A stretch of DNA of 64,000 bases. Origin: DATMER01 sp963741305 (GTDB taxonomy: Bacteria > Acidobacteriota > Thermoanaerobaculia > Multivoradales > UBA5704). The position numbers and the translations under genes were made by a program. Shown here in pieces: positions 17,534 through 29,001 of the stretch. The notes under the pieces are model-generated. The model saw only the letters and a list, made by a program, of their open reading frames with translations, was not told where the DNA came from and did no database searches. Each line of letters starts with the position of its first letter. Positions within the stretch are counted from its first letter, which is position 1. The stretch lies in NCBI GenBank assembly GCA_963741305.1, contig CAVUHL010000003.1, forward strand, positions 620,001 through 684,000. Direction: 5' to 3'.

Positions 17534-17615
17534 GGGATTCCACCTCCTGCTCCGGGAGCTTCAATCCATGTGCCAAGGCCCAGCGCCCTCGGGCGCAATC
17601 CAATATATTCAGCCG

Positions 17616-19931
17616 GTGAGCTTCGACTGGAAACTTTTCCTAGGGCTCCTTGCGGTGCTGGGAGTCATGCAGGTGGCCTGCTGGCTCCTTGCCTACGGTA
17701 TTGGGCGCAAGTTGGAGCGGCACGTGATGGTCCTGGGGATCGTGCTGCCTTTGATGCTGCTCTTCCCCTGGACCGACCAGACCCGGTTGCTCGTGCCGGC
17801 GGACATCCTCCAGCGGGCGATCCCGCTCCCGCCCGGGGTCAAAGCGACCCATCGCCACGACCTGCAGAACGACGCGGTTTACCAGTTCATCCCCTGGGAG
17901 CTGGAGGTGCGGCACGCCTTGAGCGACCTGCGGCTGCCCCTCTGGTCGGACGACCTGGAAGGGGGCAGCTCACCCTGGGTCAATCCGCAGGCGTCACCGC
18001 TCTCGCCGATCGCCATGCCGGCCCGGGCGCTGCCCATCCAGCATTTCCTGCTGGTCACCCTGGCTCTGAAGATCCTGGTCGCCTTTCAGGGGACCTGGGT
18101 GCTCGCCCGAACGGTGGGCGTGAGCCGGCTGTCCAGCCTCCTCGCGGGGATCGGGTTTGCCTTCGGCGGCGGGATCATGGCCTGGGCGCTCTTTCCGCAC
18201 ACGGCGGCGATCGCCTGGGTCCCGTGGCTGACCGTGGCCGTGATCCGCCTGTTCCGGGGCGGGGGAGCCGTCGTCCTCTCCACCGCGGCAGTGCTTACGG
18301 CGGCGTTGCTGCTCTCCGGTCATCCGGAGACGGCGGCTTTGGGCGGGGTGTTCGCTGCAATCTGCGGGTTGTCCTTGGCCCGCCGCAAGGCCTTCATCCG
18401 CGGGCTCGGGGCGGCGGCTCTGGCCGCTTTTCTCGGGTTCGGCCTGGCGGCGCCGCACATCCTGCCGTTCGCCTTGTACCTGCCCCACTCCCAACGGGCG
18501 CAGGAGACCCTAGTGCGCGAGCTGCCGTTTTATGAGGTGTACCTGCAAGCTCCCTGGACCTGGTTCCTGCCCGGCTTTGGACGGTTGGTGCAGTCTCCGC
18601 TCAACCCGCGGGTCTTCGGCCGGCCTTACCTCGACGAGTTCCGCGGTCCGTTCAACTGGGCAGAGTCGGTGGGCGGCTACGCCGGGCTCGTGGCCCTCGC
18701 GGGCTCGGCCGTGGCGCTGCTCGCGCTGCGGCGGAGGAGATCCTGGCCCTTCCTCGCTTTTGCGTTGCTGAGCCTGCTTCTCGCGGCCCAGTTCATCCCC
18801 CTCGCGCATGTCATCTATTCGGTGGAGGCCCTGAAGACAGTGGCCTGGCCGCGCATCCTGCTCGTCAGCTCCCTGGCTCTCGCTGTGGCTGGCGGGATGG
18901 GGATTGACCGGCTGCTCCGCGCGCGGCGTCCCATTTCCGGCTGGATCGCCGTGGCACTGGCCGCGGCGCTGAGCCTCGCCGCGCATGCCGATTCCTATGT
19001 GATCGCGCTCTGGGTCCTGATTGCCGCCGCAGTTTTCTTGAGACGGAAGCGTCCGGCCCTGGCCGTAGCCGGGCTGGCTCTGGTCCTCGTCCTCGATCTC
19101 GGACCCTGGGCGCGCGGGCATCTGCCGGATACCAACCCGGCGCTGTTCTTCCCGGCCACGGACTACATGGCCCTCCTGAAGCAGGAGGCCACGGACGGAG
19201 GGCCCTGGCGGGTCGTGGGCGAGGAGCGCATGCTGTTCCCCTCGCTGCTCGCCGTGTACGGCATCGCCGACGCGCGGACGCACAACCCGCTTGCGCCCAT
19301 GCCCTACCTGCGGACTCTGGAGGCTGCCTTCGGGTTCGCGCCGACGACCGGCAACTACTTCCCCGCGTTCCGGGGGCTCGACCATCCGTTCCTCGACTTC
19401 CTGAACGTGCGGGTCGTGACCTCGGTTGAGGAGTTCCAGCCGCCCCGGACGATGGAGCGGATCGACCGCGGCCGGTTCGAGCATTACCGTCTCTACCGCA
19501 ACCCCGACGCGCTACCTCGCTGGTTCCTCCCGTCCGCGGCCGAGGCGATCGTGGAGGAGGACTTGGGGAGGTGGGTTTCCTCCTTGAAAGACCCGCGCCG
19601 CGTCGCGGTGTTCGACCGCCGAGCAGCAGGTTGGGTGGGGGAGCAGGGGGAGATCCGGCTGGTCGCTCTCTCTCCGGGCCGGATCGCGCTGGACGTCCCC
19701 GGCTCCGGCGACCGACTGCTCGCGACTTCCCTCTTGATGCCGGAGGGCTGGAGTGCCGGGCCGTTGGAGACGGTGGTGGTGAACGGCGCTTTCGTGGGCG
19801 TTCACTTGCCGCCGGGAGCTTCGCGGGTGGAGCTGCGGTTCATCCCCCCGGGGCTCGTGGCCGGATTCTGGATCGGTGGGCTTTCCCTCGCCCTGATCGT
19901 GGCATATGGATTGAAATACAGGCGGCCGTGA
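17616..19931 (+). CDS. Large polytopic membrane protein (YfhO/GT-C-like)
   Basis: About 771 residues with a dozen or so TM helices, a luminal-type loop containing DAVYQFIPWELEVRHALSD near residue 90, and a C-terminal soluble beta-rich domain before a final TM helix. This matches YfhO and related GT-C-like membrane proteins, some of which assist glycosylation of wall polymers. No catalytic motif is certain. I prefer GTG at 17616 because an ATG at 17532 would overlap the divergent small gene and add a non-hydrophobic leader; no good ribosome-binding site is visible for either. Its stop overlaps the glgX start by 4 nt, so the two are translationally coupled. Confidence 0.7.
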   Translation: MSFDWKLFLGLLAVLGVMQVACWLLAYGIGRKLERHVMVLGIVLPLMLLFPWTDQTRLLVPADILQRAIPLPPGVKATHRHDLQNDAVYQFIPWELEVRHALSDLRLPLWSDDLEGGSSPWVNPQASPLSPIAMPARALPIQHFLLVTLALKILVAFQGTWVLARTVGVSRLSSLLAGIGFAFGGGIMAWALFPHTAAIAWVPWLTVAVIRLFRGGGAVVLSTAAVLTAALLLSGHPETAALGGVFAAICGLSLARRKAFIRGLGAAALAAFLGFGLAAPHILPFALYLPHSQRAQETLVRELPFYEVYLQAPWTWFLPGFGRLVQSPLNPRVFGRPYLDEFRGPFNWAESVGGYAGLVALAGSAVALLALRRRRSWPFLAFALLSLLLAAQFIPLAHVIYSVEALKTVAWPRILLVSSLALAVAGGMGIDRLLRARRPISGWIAVALAAALSLAAHADSYVIALWVLIAAAVFLRRKRPALAVAGLALVLVLDLGPWARGHLPDTNPALFFPATDYMALLKQEATDGGPWRVVGEERMLFPSLLAVYGIADARTHNPLAPMPYLRTLEAAFGFAPTTGNYFPAFRGLDHPFLDFLNVRVVTSVEEFQPPRTMERIDRGRFEHYRLYRNPDALPRWFLPSAAEAIVEEDLGRWVSSLKDPRRVAVFDRRAAGWVGEQGEIRLVALSPGRIALDVPGSGDRLLATSLLMPEGWSAGPLETVVVNGAFVGVHLPPGASRVELRFIPPGLVAGFWIGGLSLALIVAYGLKYRRP

Positions 19932-22045
19932 AGATTCATACAGGACAGCCCTACCCCCTGGGCGCCACCTACGACGGCGCCGGGACCAACTTTTCCATTT
20001 TCTCCGAGGCGGCCGAGCGGGTCGAGCTCTGCCTGTTCGACGCCGACGGCAACGAGACCCGCGTCGAGCTGCCCGAGGTCACGGCACTCTGCTGGCACGG
20101 CTACCTGCCCTCAGCGGTGCCCGGCCAGCGGTATGGCTACCGGGTCCATGGACCCTGGAATCCCGCGGAGGGGCACCGCTGCAATCCGGCGAAGCTCCTC
20201 CTGGATCCCTATGCCAAGGCGGTCGACGGCGAGGTGAAATGGGACGAGGCCGTCTTTCCGTACCGTTTCGCCGATCCCAATGGCTCCTTGAACGACGCGG
20301 ACAGCGCGCCGTTCATGCCCAAGAGCGTGGTCATCAACCCCTGGTTCGATTGGGGCAACGACTACCTGCTGCGGATCCCGCGGCACGAGTCGGTGATCTA
20401 CGAGGTGCACGTGAAGGGGTTCACCATGCGCCACCCGGAGATCCCGACCGAGCTGCGCGGTACCTACGCGGGCCTGGCGCACCCGGCGGCGATCAAGCAC
20501 CTCGAGCGGCTCGGCGTGACCGCGGTGGAGCTGCTGCCGGTCCACCAGTTCATCCACGACCAGCACCTGGCAGAGCGCGGCCTGCGCAACTACTGGGGCT
20601 ACAACTCCATCTGCTACCTCGCGCCGCACAACGACTACACCGCGGGCCTGCGCGAGGGGGGACCGCTCGGGCAGCAGGTCCAGGAGTTCAAACAGATGGT
20701 CAAGACCCTCCACCGGGAGGGGATCGAAGTCATCCTCGACGTGGTCTACAACCACACGGCCGAGGGCAACCACCTCGGCCCCATGCTCTCCTTGAGGGGG
20801 ATCGACAACGCCGCCTACTACCGCCTGATGCCGGATGACCGGCGCTATTACATGGACTACACCGGCACCGGCAACAGCCTGAACATGCGCCATCCGCACG
20901 TCCTGCAGCTCATCATGGACTCGCTGCGCTACTGGGTGCTGGAGATGCACGTGGACGGCTTCCGCTTCGACCTGGCGTCGACGCTGGCGCGCGAGCTCCA
21001 CGACGTGGACCGCCTCGCCGCCTTCTTCGACATCATCCAGCAGGACCCGGTCATCAGCCAGGTCAAGCTGATCGCCGAGCCCTGGGACGTGGGGGAGGGG
21101 GGCTACCAGGTGGGCAACTTCCCGCCGCTCTGGTCCGAGTGGAACGGCAAGTACCGGGACACCGTCCGCGACTACTGGCGAGGCGAGCACCAGACCCTCG
21201 GGGAATTCGCCAACCGGCTGACTGGCAGCTCGGACCTTTACGCCCTGAACGGGCGCCGGCCGTCCGCGAGCCTCAACTTCGTCACCGCCCACGACGGCTT
21301 CACGCTGGAAGACCTGGTCTCCTACAACGAGAAGCACAACGAGGCCAACGGCGAGGAGAACCGCGACGGCGAGAGCCACAACCGGTCATGGAACCACGGG
21401 GTCGAAGGGCCGACGGACGATCCCGCGGTCAGGGCAGCCCGCGACCGGACGAAGCGGAGCTTCCTCGCCACCCTCCTTCTCTCTCAGGGCATCCCCATGC
21501 TCCTCGGCGGCGACGAGATGGGGCGCACCCAGCGGGGCAACAACAACGCCTACTGCCAGGACGGCGAGGCCTCCTGGTTCGACTGGGAGAACGCCGACGA
21601 GCCGCTCGTCGACTTCACCGCGAAGCTGATCGGGTTCCGCCGGGACCATCCGGTGTTCCGGCGGCGGCGGTGGTTCGTAGGCTGCTCGATCCGCGGCGGC
21701 AAGACGGAGTGCGACATCGCCTGGTTCCGGCCGGACGGGGAGGAGATGGACGACCAGGACTGGGGGAGCGGCTTCGCCAAGTCGCTGGGCGTGTTCCTCA
21801 ACGGGCAGGCGATCCCGAGCCTGGACCCCCGCGGGAACCGGGTGGTGGACGACAGCTTCTACCTGCTGTTCAACGCCCACGGCGAGGCGCTCCCTTTCCG
21901 GCTGCCGAAGCGGCCGGAGTGGGGGGAGAGCTGGGCCAGGGTGCTGGATACGGCGGAGGGCTTTCCCCAGGAAGGGGAGACGGTCTCCGCCGGCTCGGAA
22001 GTGCGCGTCGAGGCGCGTTCTCTGGTGCTGCTGAAACGATTGTAG
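19928..22045 (+). CDS. glgX: Glycogen debranching enzyme GlgX
   Basis: A 705-residue GH13 isoamylase-type enzyme that cleaves alpha-1,6 branches in glycogen. The GTG start at 19928 overlaps the preceding stop (GTGA), and HTGQPYPLGATYDGAGTNFS is the usual GlgX beginning (CBM48 domain). GH13 blocks are intact: DVVYNHT, DGFRFDLAST with the nucleophile Asp, LIAEPWDVGEGGYQVGNFPP with the acid/base Glu, and TAHDGFTLEDLVSYNEKHN with the third carboxylate. The ending SLVLLKRL is typical. Length is normal for GlgX. No glgA/B/C neighbours are present, and the gene is followed by a REP-like palindrome. Confidence 0.95.
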   Translation: MKIHTGQPYPLGATYDGAGTNFSIFSEAAERVELCLFDADGNETRVELPEVTALCWHGYLPSAVPGQRYGYRVHGPWNPAEGHRCNPAKLLLDPYAKAVDGEVKWDEAVFPYRFADPNGSLNDADSAPFMPKSVVINPWFDWGNDYLLRIPRHESVIYEVHVKGFTMRHPEIPTELRGTYAGLAHPAAIKHLERLGVTAVELLPVHQFIHDQHLAERGLRNYWGYNSICYLAPHNDYTAGLREGGPLGQQVQEFKQMVKTLHREGIEVILDVVYNHTAEGNHLGPMLSLRGIDNAAYYRLMPDDRRYYMDYTGTGNSLNMRHPHVLQLIMDSLRYWVLEMHVDGFRFDLASTLARELHDVDRLAAFFDIIQQDPVISQVKLIAEPWDVGEGGYQVGNFPPLWSEWNGKYRDTVRDYWRGEHQTLGEFANRLTGSSDLYALNGRRPSASLNFVTAHDGFTLEDLVSYNEKHNEANGEENRDGESHNRSWNHGVEGPTDDPAVRAARDRTKRSFLATLLLSQGIPMLLGGDEMGRTQRGNNNAYCQDGEASWFDWENADEPLVDFTAKLIGFRRDHPVFRRRRWFVGCSIRGGKTECDIAWFRPDGEEMDDQDWGSGFAKSLGVFLNGQAIPSLDPRGNRVVDDSFYLLFNAHGEALPFRLPKRPEWGESWARVLDTAEGFPQEGETVSAGSEVRVEARSLVLLKRL

Positions 22046-22098
22046 GGGCGGCCCTTGTGGCCGCCCTCCGGAGGGCACCCACAAGGGGCGCCCCTACA
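22041..22098. repeat. REP-like palindrome with GGGCGGCC core
   Basis: Outer arms TGTAGGGGCG (22041-22050) and CGCCCCTACA (22089-22098) are perfect inverted repeats, extended imperfectly inward to about 20 bp. An alternative inner hairpin pairs GGGCGGCC (22046-22053) with GGCCGCCC (22059-22066). The element fills the gap between convergent glgX and the SpoIIAA-like gene. The same core occurs at 26589-26609, so this is an interspersed family and may also serve as a bidirectional terminator. Confidence 0.8.
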
Positions 22099-22551
22099 TC
22101 AACCGGCCTTCTGCTGCCTGCGGGCGCGGTACTCCTCGCGCTGCTTCTCGATCCAGGCCCAGGCCTCCTCGGGCGTGTCGACGAACATCACCGGCATCTT
22201 CTCCGACTTGAACATGTTCGTCGCGGTCAGGATCAGCTTCGCGAAGATGCGGGCCTTGAGGGGCGCCTTCAGGACGGCGGCCCCGGCGATGTTCATCTTC
22301 TTCTGGACCTCCACCGCCTCTTTGCGCACCGTGGGGCCGACGCTCTCGAGCTCGGCGATGTCACAGAGGAAGAACACCCCGTCGATATCCTTGCCGATGT
22401 CCCAGTGGACGCGGTTGACCTCTTTGCCTTCCGCGTCGTTCAATTCGCCCACGATCTTCATATAGAAGGTGTCGGGAGGGATGAAGGCGTTCGTGTGCCT
22501 GCCAACCTTGCCCTCGCCATTGGCTTCGAGCTCTGCGAGATCCGGCCTCAT
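22099..22551 (-). CDS. SpoIIAA-like (STAS-fold) protein
   Basis: A 150-residue soluble protein. It reads MKIVGELNDAEGKEVNRVHWDI ... VFFLCDIAELESVGPTVRKEAVEVQKK ... MNIAGAAVLKAPLKARIFAKLILTATN and ends MPVMFVDTPEEAWAWIEKQR. The alternating strands and helices and the ending 'fxxxxeAxxWL' are seen in SpoIIAA-like/STAS proteins that are not clearly phosphorylated anti-anti-sigma factors. I see no conserved Ser in the position of a partner-switching phosphosite with confidence. It is some 4 kb from the stressosome-like operon on the same strand; a link is possible but unproved. Confidence 0.65.
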   Translation of the reverse strand: MRPDLAELEANGEGKVGRHTNAFIPPDTFYMKIVGELNDAEGKEVNRVHWDIGKDIDGVFFLCDIAELESVGPTVRKEAVEVQKKMNIAGAAVLKAPLKARIFAKLILTATNMFKSEKMPVMFVDTPEEAWAWIEKQREEYRARRQQKAG

Positions 22552-22815
22552 AAGTCACTCCTCCAAACGAGCCTTGCACCTGGCGTGCGCCCGGCAAGAC
22601 TGAATCCACATAGGGTTTGCTGGGCGGAGTGTACGCGAGTTCGCGCGCGATGTCGATGCGTGGCAGGCGTTGCGGATTCGCCCGAGGCTTCGACTTAGAG
22701 TAAACTGCGAACAGCTTTATCAGCTCAGGCAGTACCGATTCAAATCGGCCTTGGGGCTTTTGCGCCTTCCAAGGTGGCGTGTGAAGGACAGATGTCCGTT
22801 CAAGGAGGTGTTCGC

Positions 22816-24530
22816 ATGTCTGGAGATGAGAGGACGATGAGAGAGGACGGCCCGCTCAGCCGCCGCCGTTTCCTCGGCGGAGTCGGTGGCGCGGCGGTCG
22901 CCCTGACGGTCGGGGCGAAGCTCTCGACGCAGCCCGCCAAAGCCGAGGAAGCCGAGGAGATTGCACTGGCGGAGCCCGGGCAGTCGCCGAAGGTCAGCAG
23001 GGCGGCAGCCCGGCGCGAGCGGGCGTACCAACTCCGTATGAACGCGGCGAAGTCGCACCGCGTCAAGCCGCTGGTCCCCCAGACCGCGAACGGCGACGAG
23101 GCCCGCTACGCCAACAAAATAGGTAACTACTCCAAGGGGCTGCCCCACAACTCGTTCGGCGAGGTGGAGCTGGATGCCTATGAGAGCATGGTTGATGCCG
23201 CGAAGAGCGGCGATCCCGCGGCCTACGCCGCCATCCGCACCACCGGCGGCCAGCGGCTCACCAACCCCATGGGCGGCCTTGCGTTCGACCTCCAGGGCAT
23301 GGACGCCTGGGACATCGCGGCAGCGCCGCCGCCGGCCCTCGCCAGCGCCGAGGAGGCGGGGGAGGGGGTCGAGCTCTACTGGATGTCCCAACTGCGCGAC
23401 GTCAACTTCCTCGACTACGCCGCGGGCCAGCCCGACGTGGACGCGGCCGTGGCGGAGCTGAGCGATTTATCGGTCTACAAGGCCGCGAAGGTGGGCGGCA
23501 AGGTGACGCCCGGGACCCTCTTCCGCGACCCGCTCCCGGGCTGCCTCGAAGGCCCCTACATCTCGCAGTTCCTCTGGCTCCCGATGCCCTTCGGAGCCGA
23601 GTACGTCGATCGCCGGATGCAGACCAAGCTCCCCGGCACCGACCACCTGACCGGCTACTCCGAATGGCTGGAGTCGCAGAACGGCTTCAGCTCGGTCTTC
23701 GAGCTGCCGGACCCGCAGCGCCGCCACATCCGCAACGGCCGCGACCTCGCCGAGTGGGTGCACATCGACGTGCTGTTCCAGGCCTACTTCAGCGCCTGCC
23801 TGATCCTCGGCTCGGGGCAGAACATCTTCGACCCGGAGACCGACGGCGGCATCGGCGCGGCCCTGAACCCCGGCAACCCCTATCTGGAGATCCGCAACCA
23901 GGCCGGCTTCACCTGCTGGGGCGGCCCGCACATCAAGACCCTGGTCTGCGAGGTCGCCACGCGGGCGCTCAAGGCCACCTGGCACCAGAAGTGGCAGGTC
24001 CACCGGCGCCTGCGTCCTGAGGAGCTCGGTGGCCGCGTCCACCACCAGGTGACCGCGAACCGCTACGCCGGCGTCCTGCACCGTGACCTCGTAGAGTCCG
24101 CCGTGGTCGAGCGGGTGCTCTCCAAGCACGGCACCGCCCTGCTGCCCGTGGCGTTCCCCGAGGGGTGCCCGACGCACCCCTCCTACACGGCGGGCCACGC
24201 GACCGTGGCCGGCGCCTGCGTCACCATCCTCAAGTGGTTCTATGACGAGGATTTCGTCATCAGCCAGCCGGTCATCCCGACGCCGGACGGCCTCGCGCTG
24301 CAGCCCTACTTTGGGCCGCCGCTGACCGTCGGCGGCGAGCTCAACAAGCTCGCCTCGAACGTCGCGACCGGCCGCAATATCGCAGGGGTCCACTGGCGCT
24401 CCGACGCCATGAATTCGATCCGCCTGGGGGAGGAGATCGCCATCAGCCTCCTGCGCGACCAGCGCGCGCTCTACCCCGAGGGCCACCGCGGCTCCACCTT
24501 CACCCGCTTCGACGGCACGAGGATCACGGT

Positions 24531-24534
<4 letters not shown>
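22816..24534 (+). CDS. Tat-exported vanadium-dependent haloperoxidase
   Basis: A 572-residue protein. AAGGAGG lies 7 nt before the ATG at 22816, and the N-terminus carries a twin-arginine signal (SRRRFLGGVGGAAVALTVGA). C-terminal blocks match bromoperoxidase-type vanadium enzymes of the PAP2 superfamily: KWQVHRRLRPEELGG, THPSYTAGHATVAGACVTIL with the acid-base His, and VHWRSDAMNSIRLGEEIAI with the vanadate-bound His and Arg. Such enzymes oxidise halide with H2O2. Tat export fits periplasmic or surface action on a folded protein. The stop overlaps the next start (ATGA), so it is co-translated with the CRTAC1 protein. Halide preference cannot be read here. Confidence 0.9.
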
Positions 24535-26576
<2,042 letters not shown>

Positions 26577-26588
26577 CTATCAATGCAG

Positions 26589-26617
26589 GGGCGGCCCTCG
26601 TGGCCGCCCTCGTTTTT
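26589..26617. terminator. REP-type hairpin acting as terminator between convergent genes
   Basis: GGGCGGCC (26589-26596) pairs with GGCCGCCC (26602-26609) over a 5-nt loop and is followed by TCG and five T residues (26613-26617). It is the same core as the palindrome at 22041-22098. It ends the CRTAC1 transcript and abuts the stop codon of the convergent RsbT-like gene. Confidence 0.8.
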
Positions 26618-27313
26618 CTAACGGTCGCCCCCCCGGAAAACGCAGGTCACGGTCGTGCCCTTGCCGGGGCCGGTGTCGAGATGGAAATCGGTCACCAGCT
26701 TCTTGACGGCCAGCAGCCCCTTGCCCATGCCGCGCTGGGATTTGTAGGTGCCGGCCCAGATCTCTTCCAGCCTTCGGGGCTCGATGCCGGGCCCCTTGTC
26801 GGTGGCCACGATGTGCAGGCTGGGCCCGCGCTCGTCCTCGGTGGCGCGCAGCTCGACCGTGCCCTTGCCGGCGTAGAAGACGATGTTGCGGGCGAGCTCG
26901 GAAACGGCGGTCGCGACCTTCACGGCCGTGAACTTGGAAAGGCCGATGCGCACCGCCTCGGACCACGCTTCCAAGCGCGCCGTGGCGATGTCCTTCTCCT
27001 GGTCCACCGCGAAGACCTTGTGGATTGCCTTGCTCGCCTGCGCGGTTGGGCTGGCCGCCGAAGTTCCCGTACCCGTTCCCGGGGCCTCGGTCAGGGCGCG
27101 CTCGCAGGCCGCGAGGAGCTCGGCGCTGCTGGCGCGTGCGAACAAGCGCAGCGAGCTCTCCAGCTCTTTCAGTACGGTTTGCCGCTCAACGGGGCCGAGC
27201 TGGTCCACCGGCGTCCGGGCCAGCCCTCCAAGACGATTGAAAATGCTGCGCTGAGTGATCGCGGAGATCGCTCCCGAGAGGACCGCTCCTACCGCGTCCT
27301 CAACCGTTCTCAC
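26618..27313 (-). CDS. RsbT-like switch kinase with N-terminal extension (copy 2)
   Basis: About 231 residues. The GTG start at 27313 overlaps the RsbS-like stop (GTGA). The C-terminal about 130 residues are a GHKL kinase: VSELARNIVFYAGKG (N-box), TDKGPGIE (G1) and SQRGMGKGLLAVKKLVTDF (G2), close to RsbT of Bacillus, which phosphorylates RsbR/RsbS and then activates a phosphatase. The N-terminal about 100 residues (ISAITQRSIFNRLGGLARTP ...) are helical, absent from the 133-residue RsbT, and end in a Gly/Thr/Ala-rich linker. Last gene of an eight-gene operon-like run; paralogue of the gene at 30379-31086. Confidence 0.85.
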   Translation of the reverse strand: MRTVEDAVGAVLSGAISAITQRSIFNRLGGLARTPVDQLGPVERQTVLKELESSLRLFARASSAELLAACERALTEAPGTGTGTSAASPTAQASKAIHKVFAVDQEKDIATARLEAWSEAVRIGLSKFTAVKVATAVSELARNIVFYAGKGTVELRATEDERGPSLHIVATDKGPGIEPRRLEEIWAGTYKSQRGMGKGLLAVKKLVTDFHLDTGPGKGTTVTCVFRGGDR

Positions 27314-27717
27314 TGCAGGAGCTCGAGCCTTTCCAGCGCCAGGTCGAGGTTGAGGGCGGTGTGCACCGAGTCGAGCTCGACACCCATCTCGATGAGGGTC
27401 ATGGCCACCGCCGGACGTATGCCCACGATGTAACACTCGGCGCCCATGAAGCGTACCGACTTGCCGATGTCGTTGAGGATGCGGGTGATGTAGCTGTCGA
27501 TGATCTCCACCGCGGAAACGTCGAGGATCACTCCCCTGGCGTCCGCGTTCCTCACCCTCTCCATCAGGGCCTCCTGGAGGTCCAGGGCGAGCCGGTCGTG
27601 CAACTCGGTCTGGATGCTGACCAGCAGGCAATTGCGGATCTGGATGATGGCAAGGCTCTGATCCGACGCGCGAGTCCTGCCGTCGGAGCCCATCGATACG
27701 GCCGTCGATCGCTTCAC
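27310..27717 (-). CDS. RsbS-like STAS protein (copy 2)
   Basis: A 135-residue STAS-domain protein starting at GTG 27717 with GGAGG 6 nt upstream; an internal ATG at 27693 is a possible alternative. Sequence IIQIRNCLLVSIQTELHDRL is the RsbS opening, and VSAVEIIDSYITRILNDIGK carries the Ser that RsbT phosphorylates in RsbS. The rest (ECYIVGIRPAVAMTLIEMGV) is nearly identical to the paralogue at 31083-31445. In stressosomes RsbS forms the shell with RsbR and holds RsbT. The gene overlaps the next rsbT-like gene by 4 nt, matching the other S-T pair. Confidence 0.9.
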   Translation of the reverse strand: MKRSTAVSMGSDGRTRASDQSLAIIQIRNCLLVSIQTELHDRLALDLQEALMERVRNADARGVILDVSAVEIIDSYITRILNDIGKSVRFMGAECYIVGIRPAVAMTLIEMGVELDSVHTALNLDLALERLELLQ

Positions 27718-27780
27718 GTTATCCTCCGAACGATATGTGGATTCTTACACTGACCAAGAATTTGTGCAAGTGGCGCGGTT

Positions 27781-28485
27781 TCAGACCATGCGGCCGCCAG
27801 TGTGGGAGTGGAGGTGCGCCGCGGTCTGCTCGCGCAAGAACACCTGGAGGGCGTCACGCAGATTGCGCAGCGTCCGGATGCCGGTGAGGTCCACTCCGAT
27901 GTGGGTCAGGGTCTGGGCGATGCCGGGGTTGATGCCGGACAGGATGCAGTCGGCGCCCAGGAGGCGGACCGCCTTCGCCATCTTGATGAAGTGGTCGGCG
28001 GTCTTCGTGTCCATGGCGTCGATGCCGGTGATGTCGACGATCGCGGTGCGGGCCTGCTTGGCCACGATCATCTCGAGCAGGGTCTCGGTCATCTCGGCGC
28101 TGCGCTGGCTGTCGACGATGCCGACGACCGGCAGGCAGAGGACGCCGGCCCAGACCTCGATGATCGGGGTCGAGAGCTCGCGGATGGCGGCCTGCTGGCG
28201 CTCGATCGTCTCCAACTGGTTCTCCAACTCCCGGTTGGACTCCTCGGCCCGGACGAGCGCGTCGTTGAGGTCCGCCTTGGCGCCGACGAGCATGCCCAGG
28301 AAGTCGGTGAACCCCCCTTCCAGCGTAGCGAAGGAGTCGCCCACGAGGGTGCCCTTCATCAGGGCCATGCAGGCATCGAAGTCGTCGATGGCGGCATAGG
28401 CCAGGGCCTGGATCAGGTCTTCCAGCCGGCTTTGGGTGAACTCTACGACCTGGTTCTTCTCGTTCGGTATCTGATCATTCGGCAT
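27781..28485 (-). CDS. RsbR-like STAS protein (copy 2)
   Basis: A 234-residue protein. The N-terminal about 80 residues are helical and variable (the sensory half of RsbR paralogues; no PAS or globin motif seen). A coiled-coil linker (RELENQLETIERQQAAIRE) leads to a STAS domain (LSTPIIEVWAGVLCLPVVGI, AIVDITGIDAMDTKTADHFI) with Thr residues in the RsbT-phosphorylated region. Sequence from the linker onward is almost the same as in the copy at 28985-29731, while the N-termini differ. RsbR proteins form the stressosome sensor turrets. GGAGG precedes the ATG by 9 nt. Confidence 0.9.
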   Translation of the reverse strand: MPNDQIPNEKNQVVEFTQSRLEDLIQALAYAAIDDFDACMALMKGTLVGDSFATLEGGFTDFLGMLVGAKADLNDALVRAEESNRELENQLETIERQQAAIRELSTPIIEVWAGVLCLPVVGIVDSQRSAEMTETLLEMIVAKQARTAIVDITGIDAMDTKTADHFIKMAKAVRLLGADCILSGINPGIAQTLTHIGVDLTGIRTLRNLRDALQVFLREQTAAHLHSHTGGRMV

Positions 28486-28509
28486 TGCGGGTCGGCCTCC
28501 GAGCCTGGG

Positions 28510-29001
28510 CTAGCGAAAGAAGGTGACGATGATGGCCTTGCCGGTCTCACCCTGCTGGTATTCGAAGAGGTCGGCGAAGCGCAGCACGGCGCCGAGGCCG
28601 GTGCCGAGCCCGCCGCGGCGGAGGACGAGGGTCGGATCGATGGGCCCGGTATCGTCGCAGCCGTCCTGGAGCGCGACTTCCAGGTTGCGGATCGGGGGGC
28701 CGACGTCGCGGGCCACCACCCGGATGCCGCCGCGGACGCCCGTGTCCTGGTCGAGGATCACGACCACCTCGCCATGGATGCCGTACTTGACGATGTTCGT
28801 GGCCAGCTCCGAGACGGCGATGGCGATCTCGGTCGAGCGCTTGGAGCCCATCCCGAACTGCACGCCGAGCTCCTGCGCGCGCTTGCGCACGATAAGCACG
28901 TCTCCCATGGCGCGCACAGGGAAGATGCGCTCCACGGGGCGGGGTGCGACGGGATCCACCAAGGCTTCCACCGGGCGGCCAGGATCAGAACTGGTCACCA
29001 T
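28510..29001 (-). CDS. Third RsbT/RsbW-like GHKL kinase
   Basis: About 163 residues, ATG at 29001 overlapping the end of the RsbR-like gene by 17 nt; no strong ribosome-binding site is visible. Kinase boxes: AVSELATNIVKYGIHGEVVV (N-box), VARDVGPPIRN in place of the usual D-x-GPGI, and RRGGLGTGLGAVLRFADLFE (G2). The altered G1 box (GPP instead of GPG) sets it apart from the two longer RsbT-like proteins here. No N-terminal extension of their type is present. It may be an alternative switch kinase or an anti-sigma kinase; the cluster has no sigma factor to settle this. Confidence 0.8.
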   Translation of the reverse strand: MVTSSDPGRPVEALVDPVAPRPVERIFPVRAMGDVLIVRKRAQELGVQFGMGSKRSTEIAIAVSELATNIVKYGIHGEVVVILDQDTGVRGGIRVVARDVGPPIRNLEVALQDGCDDTGPIDPTLVLRRGGLGTGLGAVLRFADLFEYQQGETGKAIIVTFFR